Source of the DNA: Palaemon carinicauda
Lineage: Eukaryota; Arthropoda; Malacostraca; Decapoda; Palaemonidae
Assembly (NCBI RefSeq): GCF_036898095.1
Contig: NC_090739.1
Coordinates: 61,709,353-61,773,352, forward strand
Direction: 5' to 3'
DNA: 64,000 nt
A program made the position numbers and the translations under genes. The notes under the pieces were generated by a model that did no database searches, was not told the DNA's origin, and saw only the letters and a program-made list of their open reading frames with translations. This document shows, piece after piece, positions 24,960 to 36,378 of this stretch (position 1 is the first letter of the stretch; each line of letters opens with the position of its first letter).

Positions 24960-27900
24960 TACAATGAAACAAGGGTCAAGGACCAAAGGAGGGCAAGAGC
25001 CAAAGCTGGACACAGACAGCAAGATCCATAAGAGGACAATGAGAAGAGGGCAGGGACCAAAGGAGGGGAACAACCCAAGCAGGGCAATGAAAAGAGTACA
25101 TGGACCAAAAGAGAGCAAGGAGAACAAGGCAAGATCCAAAGAAGGGCAATAGGATGACAATACAATAGAAAGAAGGGCAATGAGAAGAGGGTAAGATCCA
25201 AAGAAGGGCAAAAGGATGGTAATACAATAGAAAGAAGGGCAATGAGAAGAATGGAGGAAGGGCAATGTATAGACGGGTATACCCAAATACAGCAAGATCC
25301 CTAGTTGGGAAATGAGAAGAGGGCGAGAGCCCAAGGCAGGCGATGAGAAGAGGGCGAGAGCCCAAGGCGGGCGATGAGAAGAGGGCGAGACCCCAAGGCG
25401 GGCGATGAGAAGAGGGCTCTCTAAAGCGGGCGATGAGAAGAAGGCGAGAGCCCAAGGCGGGCGATGAGAAGAGGGCGAGAGCCCAAGGAGAGCAATAGCC
25501 AAAGGAGGGCAATGCAGAGGGCAAGAGCCAAAGGAAGGCAATGCAGGGAAGGCAGGAGCCAAAGAAGTGCAGTGAGGAGAGGGGAAGAACAAATAGAGGG
25601 CAATGAAGAGAGGCAAGAGCCAAAGGAGGGCAATGCAAGAAGGACAAGAGCCAAAGGAGTGTAATGCAGCAAGGGCAAGAGCCAAAGGAGTGTAATGCAG
25701 CAAGGGCAAGAGCCGAAGGAGGGCAATGCAGAGAAGGCAAGAGACAAAGGAGGGCAATGCAGAGAAGGCAAGAGACAAAGGAGGGCATTGGAGAAAGGGC
25801 AAGAGCCAAAGAAGGGAAATGCAGAGACAGCAGGAGCCAAAGGAGGGGAATGCAAAGGAGGGGAATGCAGAGAGGGCAAGAGACAAAAGAGGGTAATGCA
25901 GAGGGCAAGAGCCAAAGGAAGGCAATGCAGGGAAGGCAGGAGCCAAAGAAGGGCAGTGATTAGAGGGGAAGAACAAATGGAGGGCAATGAAGAGAGGCAA
26001 GAGCCAATGGAGGGCAAGAGCCAAAGAAGGGCAATGCAGAGAGAGGCAAGAGCCAATGGAGGGCAATAAAGAGAGGGCAAGAGTCAATGGAGGGAAATGC
26101 AGAGGCTGGAACCAAAGGTCAAAGTAGAGAGGGGCAAGAGCCAAAGAAGGGCAATGCAGGAAGGATAAGAACCAAAGGAGGGCAATGCAGGAAGGATAAG
26201 AGCCAAAAAGGGCCAATGCAGGAAGGGCAAGAGCCAAAAAGGGCCAATGCAGGAAGAGCAAGAGCCAAAGGAGGGAAATGAAGAGAGGGAAAGAGTCAAA
26301 AGAGGGTAATGAAGTGAGGGCAAGAGCCAAAGAAGGGCAATGAATAGAGGGCAAGAGCCAAAGGAGGACAATGCAGAGGGCAATAACCAAAGGAGGGCAA
26401 TGCAGAGGGCAAGACATAAAGGAGGGTAAGACATAAAGGAGGGCAATGCAGAGGGTAATAGACAAAGGAGGGCAATGCAGAGAGGGCAAGAGCCAAAGGA
26501 GGGCAATGCAGAGAGGACGAAAACAAAATGAGGGCAATAAAGAGAGTGCAAGACACAGAGTAATGAAGAGAGGTCAAGAGCCAAAAGAGAGCAATGAAAA
26601 GAAGGCAAGAGCCAAATCTATGCAGAGGGCAATAGCCAAAGAAGGATGGCAAGGCAGAGATACAAGATCCAAAGGAGGGTAATGCAGAGACGGGCAAGAG
26701 CAAAAGGAAGCCAATCAAGAGAGGGGAAAAGTCAAAGGAGGGCAATGCAGAGGGCAAGAGCCAAAGGAGGGCAAGAGTCAAAGGGGGCAAGAGCCAAAGG
26801 GGGCAAGAGCCAATGAAGGAGGGCAATGCAGAGAGGGCAAGAGACAAAAGAGGGTAATGCAGAGGGCAAGAGCCAAAGGAAGGCAATGCAGGGAAGGCAG
26901 GAGCCAAAGAAGGGCAGTGAGGAGAAGGGAAGAACAAATGGAGGGCAATGAAGAGAGGCAAGAGCCAAAGGAGGGCAATGCAGCAAGGGCAAGAGCCAAA
27001 GGAGTGTAATGCAGCAAGGGCAAGAGCCGAAGGAGGGCAATGCAGAGAAGGCAAGAGACAAAGGAGGGCAGTGGAGAAAGGGCAAGAGCCAAAGAAGGGA
27101 AATGCAGAGACAGCAAGAGCCAAAGGAGGGGAATGCAGAGACAGCAAGAGCCAAAGGAGGGGAATGCAGAGAGGGCAAGAGACAAAAGAGGGTAATGCAG
27201 AGGGCAAGAGCCAAAGGAAGGCAATGCAGGGAAGGCAGGAGCCAAAGAAGGGCAGTGAGGAGAAGGGAAGAACAAATGGAGGGCAATGAAGAGAGGCAAG
27301 AGCCAAAGGAGGGCAATGCAGCAAGGGCAAGAGCCAAAGGAGTGTAATGCAGCAAGGGCAAGAGCCGAAGGAGGGCAATGCAGAGAAGGCAAGAGACAAA
27401 GGAGGGCAGTGGAGAAAGGGCAAGAGCCAAAGAAGAGAAAGGGCAAGAGCCAAAGAAGGGAAATGCAGAGACAGCAAGAGCCAAAGGAGGGGAATGCAGA
27501 GAGGGCAAGAGACAAAAGAGGGTAATGCAGAGGGCAAGAGCCAAAGGAAGGCAATGCAGGGAAGGCAGGAGCCAAAGAAGGGCAATAAAGACAAGACAGG
27601 AGTCAAAGGAGGGCAATACAGAAAGCAAGAGCAAAAGGAGGGCAATGCAGAGAGGCAATGCAGAGAGGGCAAGAACCAAAAGAGGGTAATGCAGAGGGCA
27701 ATAGCCAACGGAAGGCAATGCAGGGAAGGCAGGAGCCAAAGAAGGGCAGTGAGGAGAGGGGAAGAACAAATGGAGGGCAATGAAGAGAGGCAAGAGCCAA
27801 TGGAGGGCAATGCAAGAAGGACAAGAGCCAAGGAGTGTAATGCAGCAAGGGCAAGAGCCGAAGGAGGGCAATGCAGAGAGGGCAATGCAGATCGGGCAAG

Positions 27901-30900
27901 AGCCAAAGAAGGATGGCAAGGTGGAGATGCAAGAGCCAATGGAAGGTAATGCAGAGATAGGATAGAGCCAAAGGAGGGCGATACAGAGGGCAATAGCAAA
28001 ATGAAGGTAATGCAGAGATAGGATAGAGCCAAAGGAGGGTGATACAGAGGGCAATAGCAAAATGAAGGTAATGCAGAGAGGGTAATAACCAAAGGAGGGC
28101 AGTTCCACAGGAAGGCAGTACAGAGAAGGCAATAGCCACAGGCACAGGAAGGCAGTAGAGGGAGAGCAAGGGCCAAAGGAAGGCATTGCAGAGTGGGCAA
28201 GATGCAAAGGAGAACAATGCAGAGAGGACAAGAGCCAAAGAAGGGCAATAAAGACAAGACAGGAGTCAAAGGAGGGCAATACAGAAAGCAAGAGCCAAAG
28301 GAGGGCAATGCAGAGAGAGTAATAGCCACCGGAGGGCAATACAGAGAAGGCAAGAGACAAAGGAGGGCAATGCAGAGAGGGCAAGAGCCACAGGATGGCA
28401 ATGCAGAGAGAGTAATAGCCACCGGAGGGCAATGGAGAAAGGGCAAGAGCCAAAGAAGGGAAATGCAGAGACAGCAAGAGCCAATGAAGGAGGGCAATGC
28501 AGAGAGGGCAAGAGCCAAAAGAGGGTAATGCAGAGGGCAAGAGCCAAAGGAAGGCAATGCAGGGAAGGCAATGCAGAGGGAGTAATAGCCACCGGAGGGC
28601 AATACAGAGAAGGCAAGAGACAAAGGAGGGCAATGCAAAAGGGCAAGACCCAAAGGAGGGCAATGCAAAAGGGCAAGACCCAAAGGAGGGCAATGCAGAG
28701 AGGGCAAGAGCCACAGGATGGCAATGCAGAGAGAGAGTAATAGCCACCGGAGGGCAATACAGAGAAGGCAAGAGACAAAGGAGGGCAATGGAGAAAGGGC
28801 AAGAGCCAAACAAGGGAAATGCAGAGACAGCAAGAGCCAAAGGAGGGGAATGCAGAGAGGGCAAGAGCCAAAAGAGGGTAATGCAGAGGGCAAGAGCCAA
28901 AGGAAGGCAATGCAGGGAAGGCAGGAGCCAAAGAAGTGCAGTGAGGAGAGGGGAAGAACAAATGGAGGGCAATGAAGAGAGGCAAGAGCCAATGGAGGGC
29001 AAGAGCCAAAGGAGGGCAATGCAAGAAGGACAAGAGCCAAGGAGTGTAATGCAGCAAGGGCAAGAGCCGAAGGAGGGCAATGCAGAGAAGGCAAGAGACA
29101 AAGGAGGGCAGTGGAGAAAGGGCAAGAGCCAAAGAAGAGAAAGGGCAAGAGCCAAAGAAGAGAAAGGGCAAGAGCCAAAGAAGAGAAAGGGCAAGAGCCA
29201 AACAAGGGAAATGCAGAGACAGCAAGAGCCAAAGGAGGGGAATGCAGAGAGGGCAAGAGCCAAAAGAGGGTAATGCAGAGGGCAAGAGCCAAAGGAAGGC
29301 AATGCAGGGAAGGCAGGAGCCAAAGAAGTGCAGTGAGGAGAGGGGAAGAACAAATGGAGGGCAATGAAGAGAGGCAAGAGCCAATGGAGGGCAAGAGCCA
29401 AAGGAGGGCAATGCAAGAAGGACAAGAGCCAAGGGGTGTAATGCAGCAAGGGCAAGAGCCGAAGGAGGGCAATGCAGAGAAGGCAAGAGACAAAGGAGGG
29501 CAATGGAGAAAGGGCAAGAGCCAAACAAGGGAAATGCAGAGACAGCAAGAGCCAAAGGAGGGGAATGCAGAGAGGGCAAGAGCCAAAAGAAGGCAAGGCA
29601 GAGAGGGCAAGAGCCAAAGGAGGGCAATACAGAGAAAGAAATAGCCAAAGGAAGGCAATACAGAGAGAAATAGTCAAATGAGGGTAATGCAGAGAGGGCA
29701 AGAGCCAAAGGAGGGCAATACAGAGAAAGAAATAGCCAAAGGAAGGCAATACAGAGAGAAATAGTCAAATGAGGGTAATGCAGAGAGGGCAAGAGTCAAA
29801 GCAGGGCAATGGAGAGGGAAAAAGCCAAAGTAGGGCAATGAAGAGGGCAAGAGCCAAAGGAGAGCAATGAAGAGAAGGCAGAAGCCAAAGAAGGGCAAGA
29901 GCCAAAGAAGGGCAAGACCCAAAGAAAGGCGATTAAGAGAGGGCAAGAGCCATAGGAGGGCAAAGAGAAGAGAGGGCAAGAGCCAAAGGAGGGCAATAGA
30001 AGAGTGGCAAGATCCAAATGAGGGCAATAGAATATGGGCAAGAACCAAAGGAGAGCAATGGTAGAGAGGTAGGAGCCAAAGGTGGGCAATGAAAGGGCGA
30101 GGTCCAAAGGAGAGCAATGACCAAAGGAAGGTAATGAGGAGAGAATCATTTAAAGGGAGCAGAGAATCATTTAAAGGAAGGCAATGAAGAGGGAATGGTT
30201 TAAATGAGGGTAATGAGTAGAGGGCAAGGTCCAAAGGAGGGCAATAAAAAAGCAAGAACTAAAGAAGAGCAATAAAACAGTAAGAACCACAGCAGGGCAA
30301 TGAGAATAAAGCAAGAAAATAAAGAGGGCAAGGGGCAATGACAGTAGAGGGCAGCAAGCAAAGGAGAGCAATATTAGTAGATGACAAGAAGCACAGGATG
30401 GCAGTAAGAAGAATGTTAGAGGGTAAGAAGCACAGGAGGGCAATAAGAATAATATGCAGAGGGCCAGATGCAATGGAGGACAATGAGAATAATGCAGAGA
30501 GCAAAATTCACCGAAGGGCAATGAGAAGAATACTGGGGCAAAAAACAAACGATGGCAATGAAAATATTGTGGGCCAAGAACAACAATCAGGCAATGAAAA
30601 AACTGAGGGGACAAGAACCACCGCAAGATATACGGGAGGGCAATGAGATAATTGTAGAAACAAGAACCACCAAAAGAAGAACAGGTAGGCAATGAGGAAA
30701 TTGTGGGGACAAGAACCATAGGAGGGTAATGAAAAGGATGCAAGAAGCACAGGCTATGAGAAGAATACAGAGGATAAGAACTACAGAAGGGCTGTGTAAA
30801 GAATGTAGAGGGCAATGAGAAAAATTTTGGTGACAAAACCACATAAGTATTAGGAGAGCAAGAAGCAGAAGAGAGCAAACAGAAATATGTAGGTAGCCAA

Positions 30901-31200
30901 TGAGAATAATGTAGAAGGAAGGAATCATAGAAGGGCAAATACTGTAAAAATCTTGAGGGAAAACAGAAGGACAGGAAGGCCAATGAAAGAAATTTATAGG
31001 GTAACTGGAAGAATGCAGTGTGCTGGAACTACATGAGCAATAAGACGAATGTAGTGGCCAAGAAGCACAGGAAGAAAAGAGAACACAGGTAATGAAGAGG
31101 ACACAGAGACAAGGAGGACAATGGAGAGAACATGGTGGATTAATGAGAACAAATATGGAAGACAGGATAGACCGGAACCATGGAGGGCAAGAGACATGAT
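24960..31200. repeat. 6.2-kb minisatellite array 2 (31-bp unit) inside the transporter intron
   Basis: Variants of GAGGGCAATGCAGAGAGGGC followed by AAGAGCCAAAG repeat at 31 bp (for example AATGC at 26474 and 26505). At 25310-25490 a variant GAGGGCGAGAGCCCAAGGCG plus GGCGATGAGAA is locally homogeneous. From about 29830 the units decay, and after 30250 they become longer and degenerate (GAGGGCAATGAGAAGAATG types) until about 31200. The core GAGGGCAATG...GAGGGCAAGAG is shared with array 1. Larger blocks are also repeated: GAAGAACAAATGGAGGG-type markers occur at about 25584, 25970, 26930, 27268, 27761, 28955 and 29346. The array is transcribed, if at all, as the pyrimidine-rich strand of the transporter pre-mRNA. 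Long open frames here are by-products of the stop-poor unit. Confidence 0.95.
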
Positions 31201-33729
31201 ACATAGTACAATGTACTCTGCTAATAATACAATAAAATCTTGAGACCTAGCCTTCAAAGGTTTCTTGAAGCTAATAAAATTGACAGGCAGATTACCAATT
31301 GTTTTTTCTTTAGACCGTTACTGACCTTTTTCACACATCACAACAGAATTACAAAACCAAATGGAGCAAAATAGAGAATTACTACACTACAATTGTATTT
31401 TTCAGATCTTGCAGACAATAAATCTTCATAAATACAATACATATTTTTTGTTCTTTTCCCCAAAAAATATTCCATAGTAGACAATGTTACTTCAGATGAC
31501 ATGTGGCTATGAAATTATCATTGTAATGCATAGGTGGGTGGTAGTGTAGAGCTTTGCCTCATAAAGGCCTCACTAAGTATTTAATAGTGCTCTACTGCTA
31601 AACACTTGTGGTGAAAACAATGACACAAAACTCTTTATTTATTAGGAATTTTATATTTAAGAGTGTGAGTTTTATATTGTTTTTCATAGTTTGTTCTCGT
31701 GTATTTAGCTTACTGACTACTCCATTACTGCCTGGTAGAGTTGTATAAAATTAACTAAATTTTAATGTTTAATATATAGCAGATTTCAAAAGCAAACAAT
31801 GACCCGTGTATCACCATACAGAACAACCAAAGATATACAAATGGGTTAAACAAGAAAATCTAAAGTATGTTACCCTAGTAATCAACTCTAAAAAGTTCCT
31901 TTAAATAGCAGAGGGATGGTAATCGGAATGTAAGTCGACAATAGTTCAACAATAGTTTGCATTATATGCAGAATATTGACAATAGATGAACAATTTTTCC
32001 ACCAATACACGAGTGCTTTTAAATAATGAAGTAGATAAAGCATATGTAAAAGTGCATCTGCTCTCCCATAGAATCTGTGTGTGTGTAAACAAAATTGTAA
32101 AGTAGCTTTAAGCAGATTATTATTATCTTAGTCTATATTTCTTGTTCTTTGTAATAGGATATATTGCATAAAAAATATTAATTCAACACTGAGTTTCCTT
32201 TTAGTTAAAAGTCACTGAATCCAGCCAATTCATTATAAACAAAGTCTAAACAAACTATTATTTGAGCTTGCAATTCTTGATAAAAGCACCTCAAGACTTT
32301 GTTCCTAAATGTGGCATAGCAGTCTCTATACAGTATCACTATCTCATCAGAATTTGTGGGAACTTGTTATCCGATGTTTTGGTGGCCTTAGTTTTGCCAC
32401 ATGAATCATAGATTATTGAAAGCTACCCTTCTAGGAGCCTAATAAAGTAGCAATACTGTATTGTAATAATTATAACCGATCTTCCTTCTGCTGGCCCTGA
32501 ATGAGTAAGTACTTATTATAATTCAAAATATTTGCATATTCTTATACATAACAAAAAGACCAAACCAAATGAGGCATAGGGCATATGTTGAGCAAGGTTC
32601 CACAAAGCCACATACAGTACATACATACTTGTACTGTACAGTATATCTTGAACATAGGGAAAAAAATAAATAAATACAAAGCAAATACCTAAAAATTTAC
32701 AAACCTAGACATAAAGTGGCAAATAAGAGTCAAGTATAAACTAAAGGTTCTCCAACTAAAGCATAACATCAGCAACTAAAGCATAAAATCAGTACCTATA
32801 CCCCAGACAAGAGGACTTTTTCAGGTTTCCGAGTCATCTAGTAGTGTGCCTGATATTGGGAACACTGAATAAAGTGTTCACTAGACTGAATTAATTACCT
32901 TTGTCAGGAAAAGCAATACTGTACTGTACTATATAGCAATATAATAGTTACTCTATAGAAAATAAAAACCTTTTGCAAGGCAAAGTAAACATACTGTACA
33001 TGTCCTATTACCAACATAACGCACATTTTACCGGTATAAAAAACTACCCGCAGTAAGAACTACTAAATGTTAAACTAAGACAGAAACAAAGTAATAAAGT
33101 TATTAGATAGACGAAAAATGGGTATCACCTCCTAGGGAATACTGTACATCCAAAAGCACTTTAGTCCAATTTATTAAAAAGGAACAAGCAGAAAGCCAGG
33201 CAAATGGGGTCAAATGGCCACATTAAAGAACCTTAAGTACTGACAACATAAGTGTGTCATGCAAAACATTCACTGCAAGCCATTACCCCTACTTACCCTT
33301 ACAGTGAGTTATTCACCTTTCAACCATTGCTGGACTGGTTTCAATTTGATAGTGATCAGCATTTGCTCACTATCTCTGATCATGTGTAAATGGCACTTTT
33401 CAAGATCCATCGTTTATATTTCCATATGAACATACTTATAAATATACTGCACTAATGATATAAAACTTCAGGAGATTTTTTGCAACAAAAATATTCCCTA
33501 TATACATGCTAAAAAAAATTGAAAAATAGTCCATATGAACATGCTAAAAATAAAAATGTCCGATTTTTTGCACACAAAAATATGCAATGTATAATACAAA
33601 GAATTCATTAATCTTTTTAAAAAAAAATATCTTAAAAATAACTGCAATTATTACCATTCACATCTAAAAACTGACATAAAAGGACAAATTTAATAATGAA
33701 TACTAATTTACACAATCCCACAAAAATAA
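31201..33729. other. intron sequence between array 2 and element C
   Basis: AT-rich intron with many CTGTACAGTA-like short motifs. I see no coding segment or repeat structure in it. Confidence 0.5.
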
Positions 33730-34087
33730 TTTTTGGGCTCAAGCCATGGCGTCCTGATGGAAGGTTCCTGTTTGGTAGCTTCCTTGGGTATAAGACTACT
33801 AAGATATTCCCAGAGAATTTAACCACAGGTTATCACAGAATTCTAACTTCTGGAGCGAGTATCTCAAAGGTTTCCCTTTAAGACATCGTAATACAACAGG
33901 GGACACGCATGTCTGGTCGTGCCACATAGCTATCTCCACCCCGAACAGGGTTAACGCTTCGGTGTGTAAGGGCTGAGAATAGCTGGGAGCCGTTCCACAG
34001 CTAATCTCACTCGTGGCTACTACTGATACTCGAGACGTAAACAAACGGACGCCATTGCTCTAATGACGTCACGAGCGTCTTTATCCT
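33730..34087 (+). repeat. left inverted terminal repeat of element C
   Basis: This is the reverse complement of 42099-42444 from the GCCATGGCGTCC motif inward; the inner limit is the TCTTTATCCT at 34078-34087. The outer end reads TTTTTGGGCTCAA before GCCATGG. The right arm instead has TTTTTGGGTGAGATA plus a 29-nt extension. An outward-reading 81-codon open frame (33799-34044, minus) is mirrored exactly in the other arm. Confidence 0.92.
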
Positions 34088-36369
34088 TTTGTTAGTAGCT
34101 GCCCTACTGAGACGGATTTTCCCTTGTGTGAACTTTATCGTTTTGCATCTTCGCTATGTCGTTACCTTCAGCCTCGCCTTCTTCTGGAAAGTTGAGTACA
34201 AGGTTCCAGTATTGTTTAATTAAGCTCTGGCCGTAAAGTAAATATTATTTCGCGAAATAATTGATGTTTTGTGGCGGAGCTGTGCCTCTACCGGACCCGC
34301 CATTTTATGGCGTCGTTGTTGTTTTGCATGTCTTAATTAGTTAGCCACAACAACGCTTCCGGCATTATATACTAATCGAATACATTAGTTTATTTAGTCT
34401 TCATAGCTAGGAACTTTTATATCGTGTTAGACGCTTTTTATCGGTCATCGATTGACCTCATACCAGTCGGCTACTATAGCCCCCAGGCCAGGAGCCTATA
34501 TACAAGTGTTCATGCATGATTTATCAGTGATCCTAGACTAAGTTATGAAGATAGTGGCATTATTATTTTACAATACTTTTGACTAGTGATGCAAATGTTT
34601 TCGCCTTCAGGGACCATATAGGGGATAGGCTAGTCAGTGATTCTTTCTAGCCTAACCTAACCTTAGGACCCCTATATGCTTCCTTCATCCCCTGCCTTGG
34701 CACTCCCTCTATTTAGCCTTGATCCCTTTTCTGAGTAAAGGGATTTATTGTCTAATAGAGTATTATATCGCCTCTCAGTCCTCCCTAAAGGAATGAACCC
34801 CCTTTAGGATTGCGTCTGAGAGTGAGGTTAGGCTAGCCTACCTCTATGGCTAGGATAGTCTACGACTTTCCTGCGATAGCGATATGTCTTCTTCCTTGCC
34901 TAGTTCAGGACTTTTAGCCCTGATCTAGGCCGGGTTAGGAAGGTTTCTCTGTTCCATGCTGAAACTGTACTCTTGCACCGTTTTTAGCTGATCAGCCTAA
35001 TCTTAGGTTAGGGAGTGTCCTCCCTTCCCTTTGTGGCCGCTCTGGTACAGAAACCCTTCCTGGGAAGACCCCTCTCTTCTCCCTCCCCACCTATCTCTTG
35101 TATAGCCTAGCCTATGCTTAGGTTAGTTTATACTCATCTGTCCCCTGTCCTACAATTCCTCCTTAGGGTGGAAGAGTAGGGCTACCCGAGCTTCCCTGTG
35201 CTGTCCGCTCTGGTACATATACCTTCATAGTGTCCTATAAGGTTAGTTACTAGTGTAGCTCTGCATAGGGGAGTCTCCCCCCCCCCCTCTTGGGTGTTCC
35301 CTAGCCCTCCCTTGGGCTACCTGCTCCCGGTCCCTAGTGACCCCTGCTTGGATGCTAGAGCCTGTCTCTATCATGGGTACACCCCCTCAGGGAGGGGGAG
35401 GGATGTCTGGAACCCTGACGGTACTTCCTACATCCCTTCCCCCCTCCCCCTGTCTCTCTCTCTATCCGGGTGCCGGTCTCTTGCCGCCTCTACTGCCGGC
35501 AATACCTGCCTCCCTCTTGGTGACTTCCCTACCCTTGCCCCCAGCCCCCCGTGTACCGAGGGACTGCCGGCTGCCGCCGGCTACTACCGGCGGCTCTCCT
35601 ACTCCTATCTATTCGTCCGCTTGCCGGTCGATCTCCGGAGTGCCGGCATATACTGCCGGCAACCCGATACTACCTGTACCATCCTTACCCGTCACCAATC
35701 CGGCATCCTCCGGCTGCCGGAGCCGCCGCTCCCTGCCGGCGTGCCGCCGTTGTGCCGGCGGCCGCCATCCTGGTATCTAACTGACTTTGAAAATTGTCTG
35801 TTCTAATGCCAGAATCTATGCTGGAGCGAGCTCCGGCGTGCCGGCGGCTGCCGGATGCCCCGGAGGCGTCAAGAATACTTGCACCCCCTCTCTTTAGCTA
35901 TCATAAGACTAGATAGCCCTACCTTGCAAATAGATAAGCTGCTTTGCTTCTGAGATCAGTACCTAGTACTGCTCTATTAGTGATCATGCTGTCTCTTTGC
36001 ATTCTTCTATTTCCAGCATGCTATGTGCATCTTAGCGCGGCTGGTTGCCAGAAGCAATTACCTTAATGAGGCCTTCTGGCTCTTATCTGGGAACCGAATG
36101 AATTCGATCCCAACCTTGTCCTTGGCTTTCCATGGAGTTCCATTATAATGGGAATCCTAGGAAACTATATCCAATGATCTAGGTCATTTGGATTATCCCA
36201 GGACCAGCCTATGGTAACCAGCCGGGCGAGATGCATGGAGCGTGTCTCCTTTACTGTTTCATTCTCTATGCATCACACCTTCCTTAAGTTAAAATTAATG
36301 ATTAATGTTAACTTAATTTAAGAGCCATTCTTATGGCTCCCCCATACTCATTTTCTCTTTCTTCCACAG
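34088..36369 (+). promoter_or_regulatory. 5' leader of element C with a GC-rich TGCCGGC cluster
   Basis: The leader is 2.3 kb long. At about 35460-35860 it turns strongly GC-rich, with dense repeats of TGCCGGC/CTGCCGG-like motifs, quite unlike the AT-rich surroundings. Its 3' limit is a pyrimidine tract followed by CACAG (AG at 36368-36369), a good splice acceptor nine bases before the gag ATG. This suggests that the leader may be spliced. No donor could be chosen with confidence, and open frames in this segment (for example 35294-35806) are proline-rich and unrecognised. Confidence 0.5.
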
Positions 36370-36378
36370 GAGGAGCAG

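Noticed and set aside
26296..29658. An open frame of 1120 codons on the minus strand, leucine-rich
   Set aside because: It is the read-through of 31-bp minisatellite units that contain few stops. Long frames occur in other phases and on the other strand over the same DNA, and the product is a monotonous repeat without a domain.
35294..35806. Proline-rich frame of 170 codons in the leader of element C
   Set aside because: GC-rich motif repeats keep several frames open at once. No domain is present, and gag begins further downstream.
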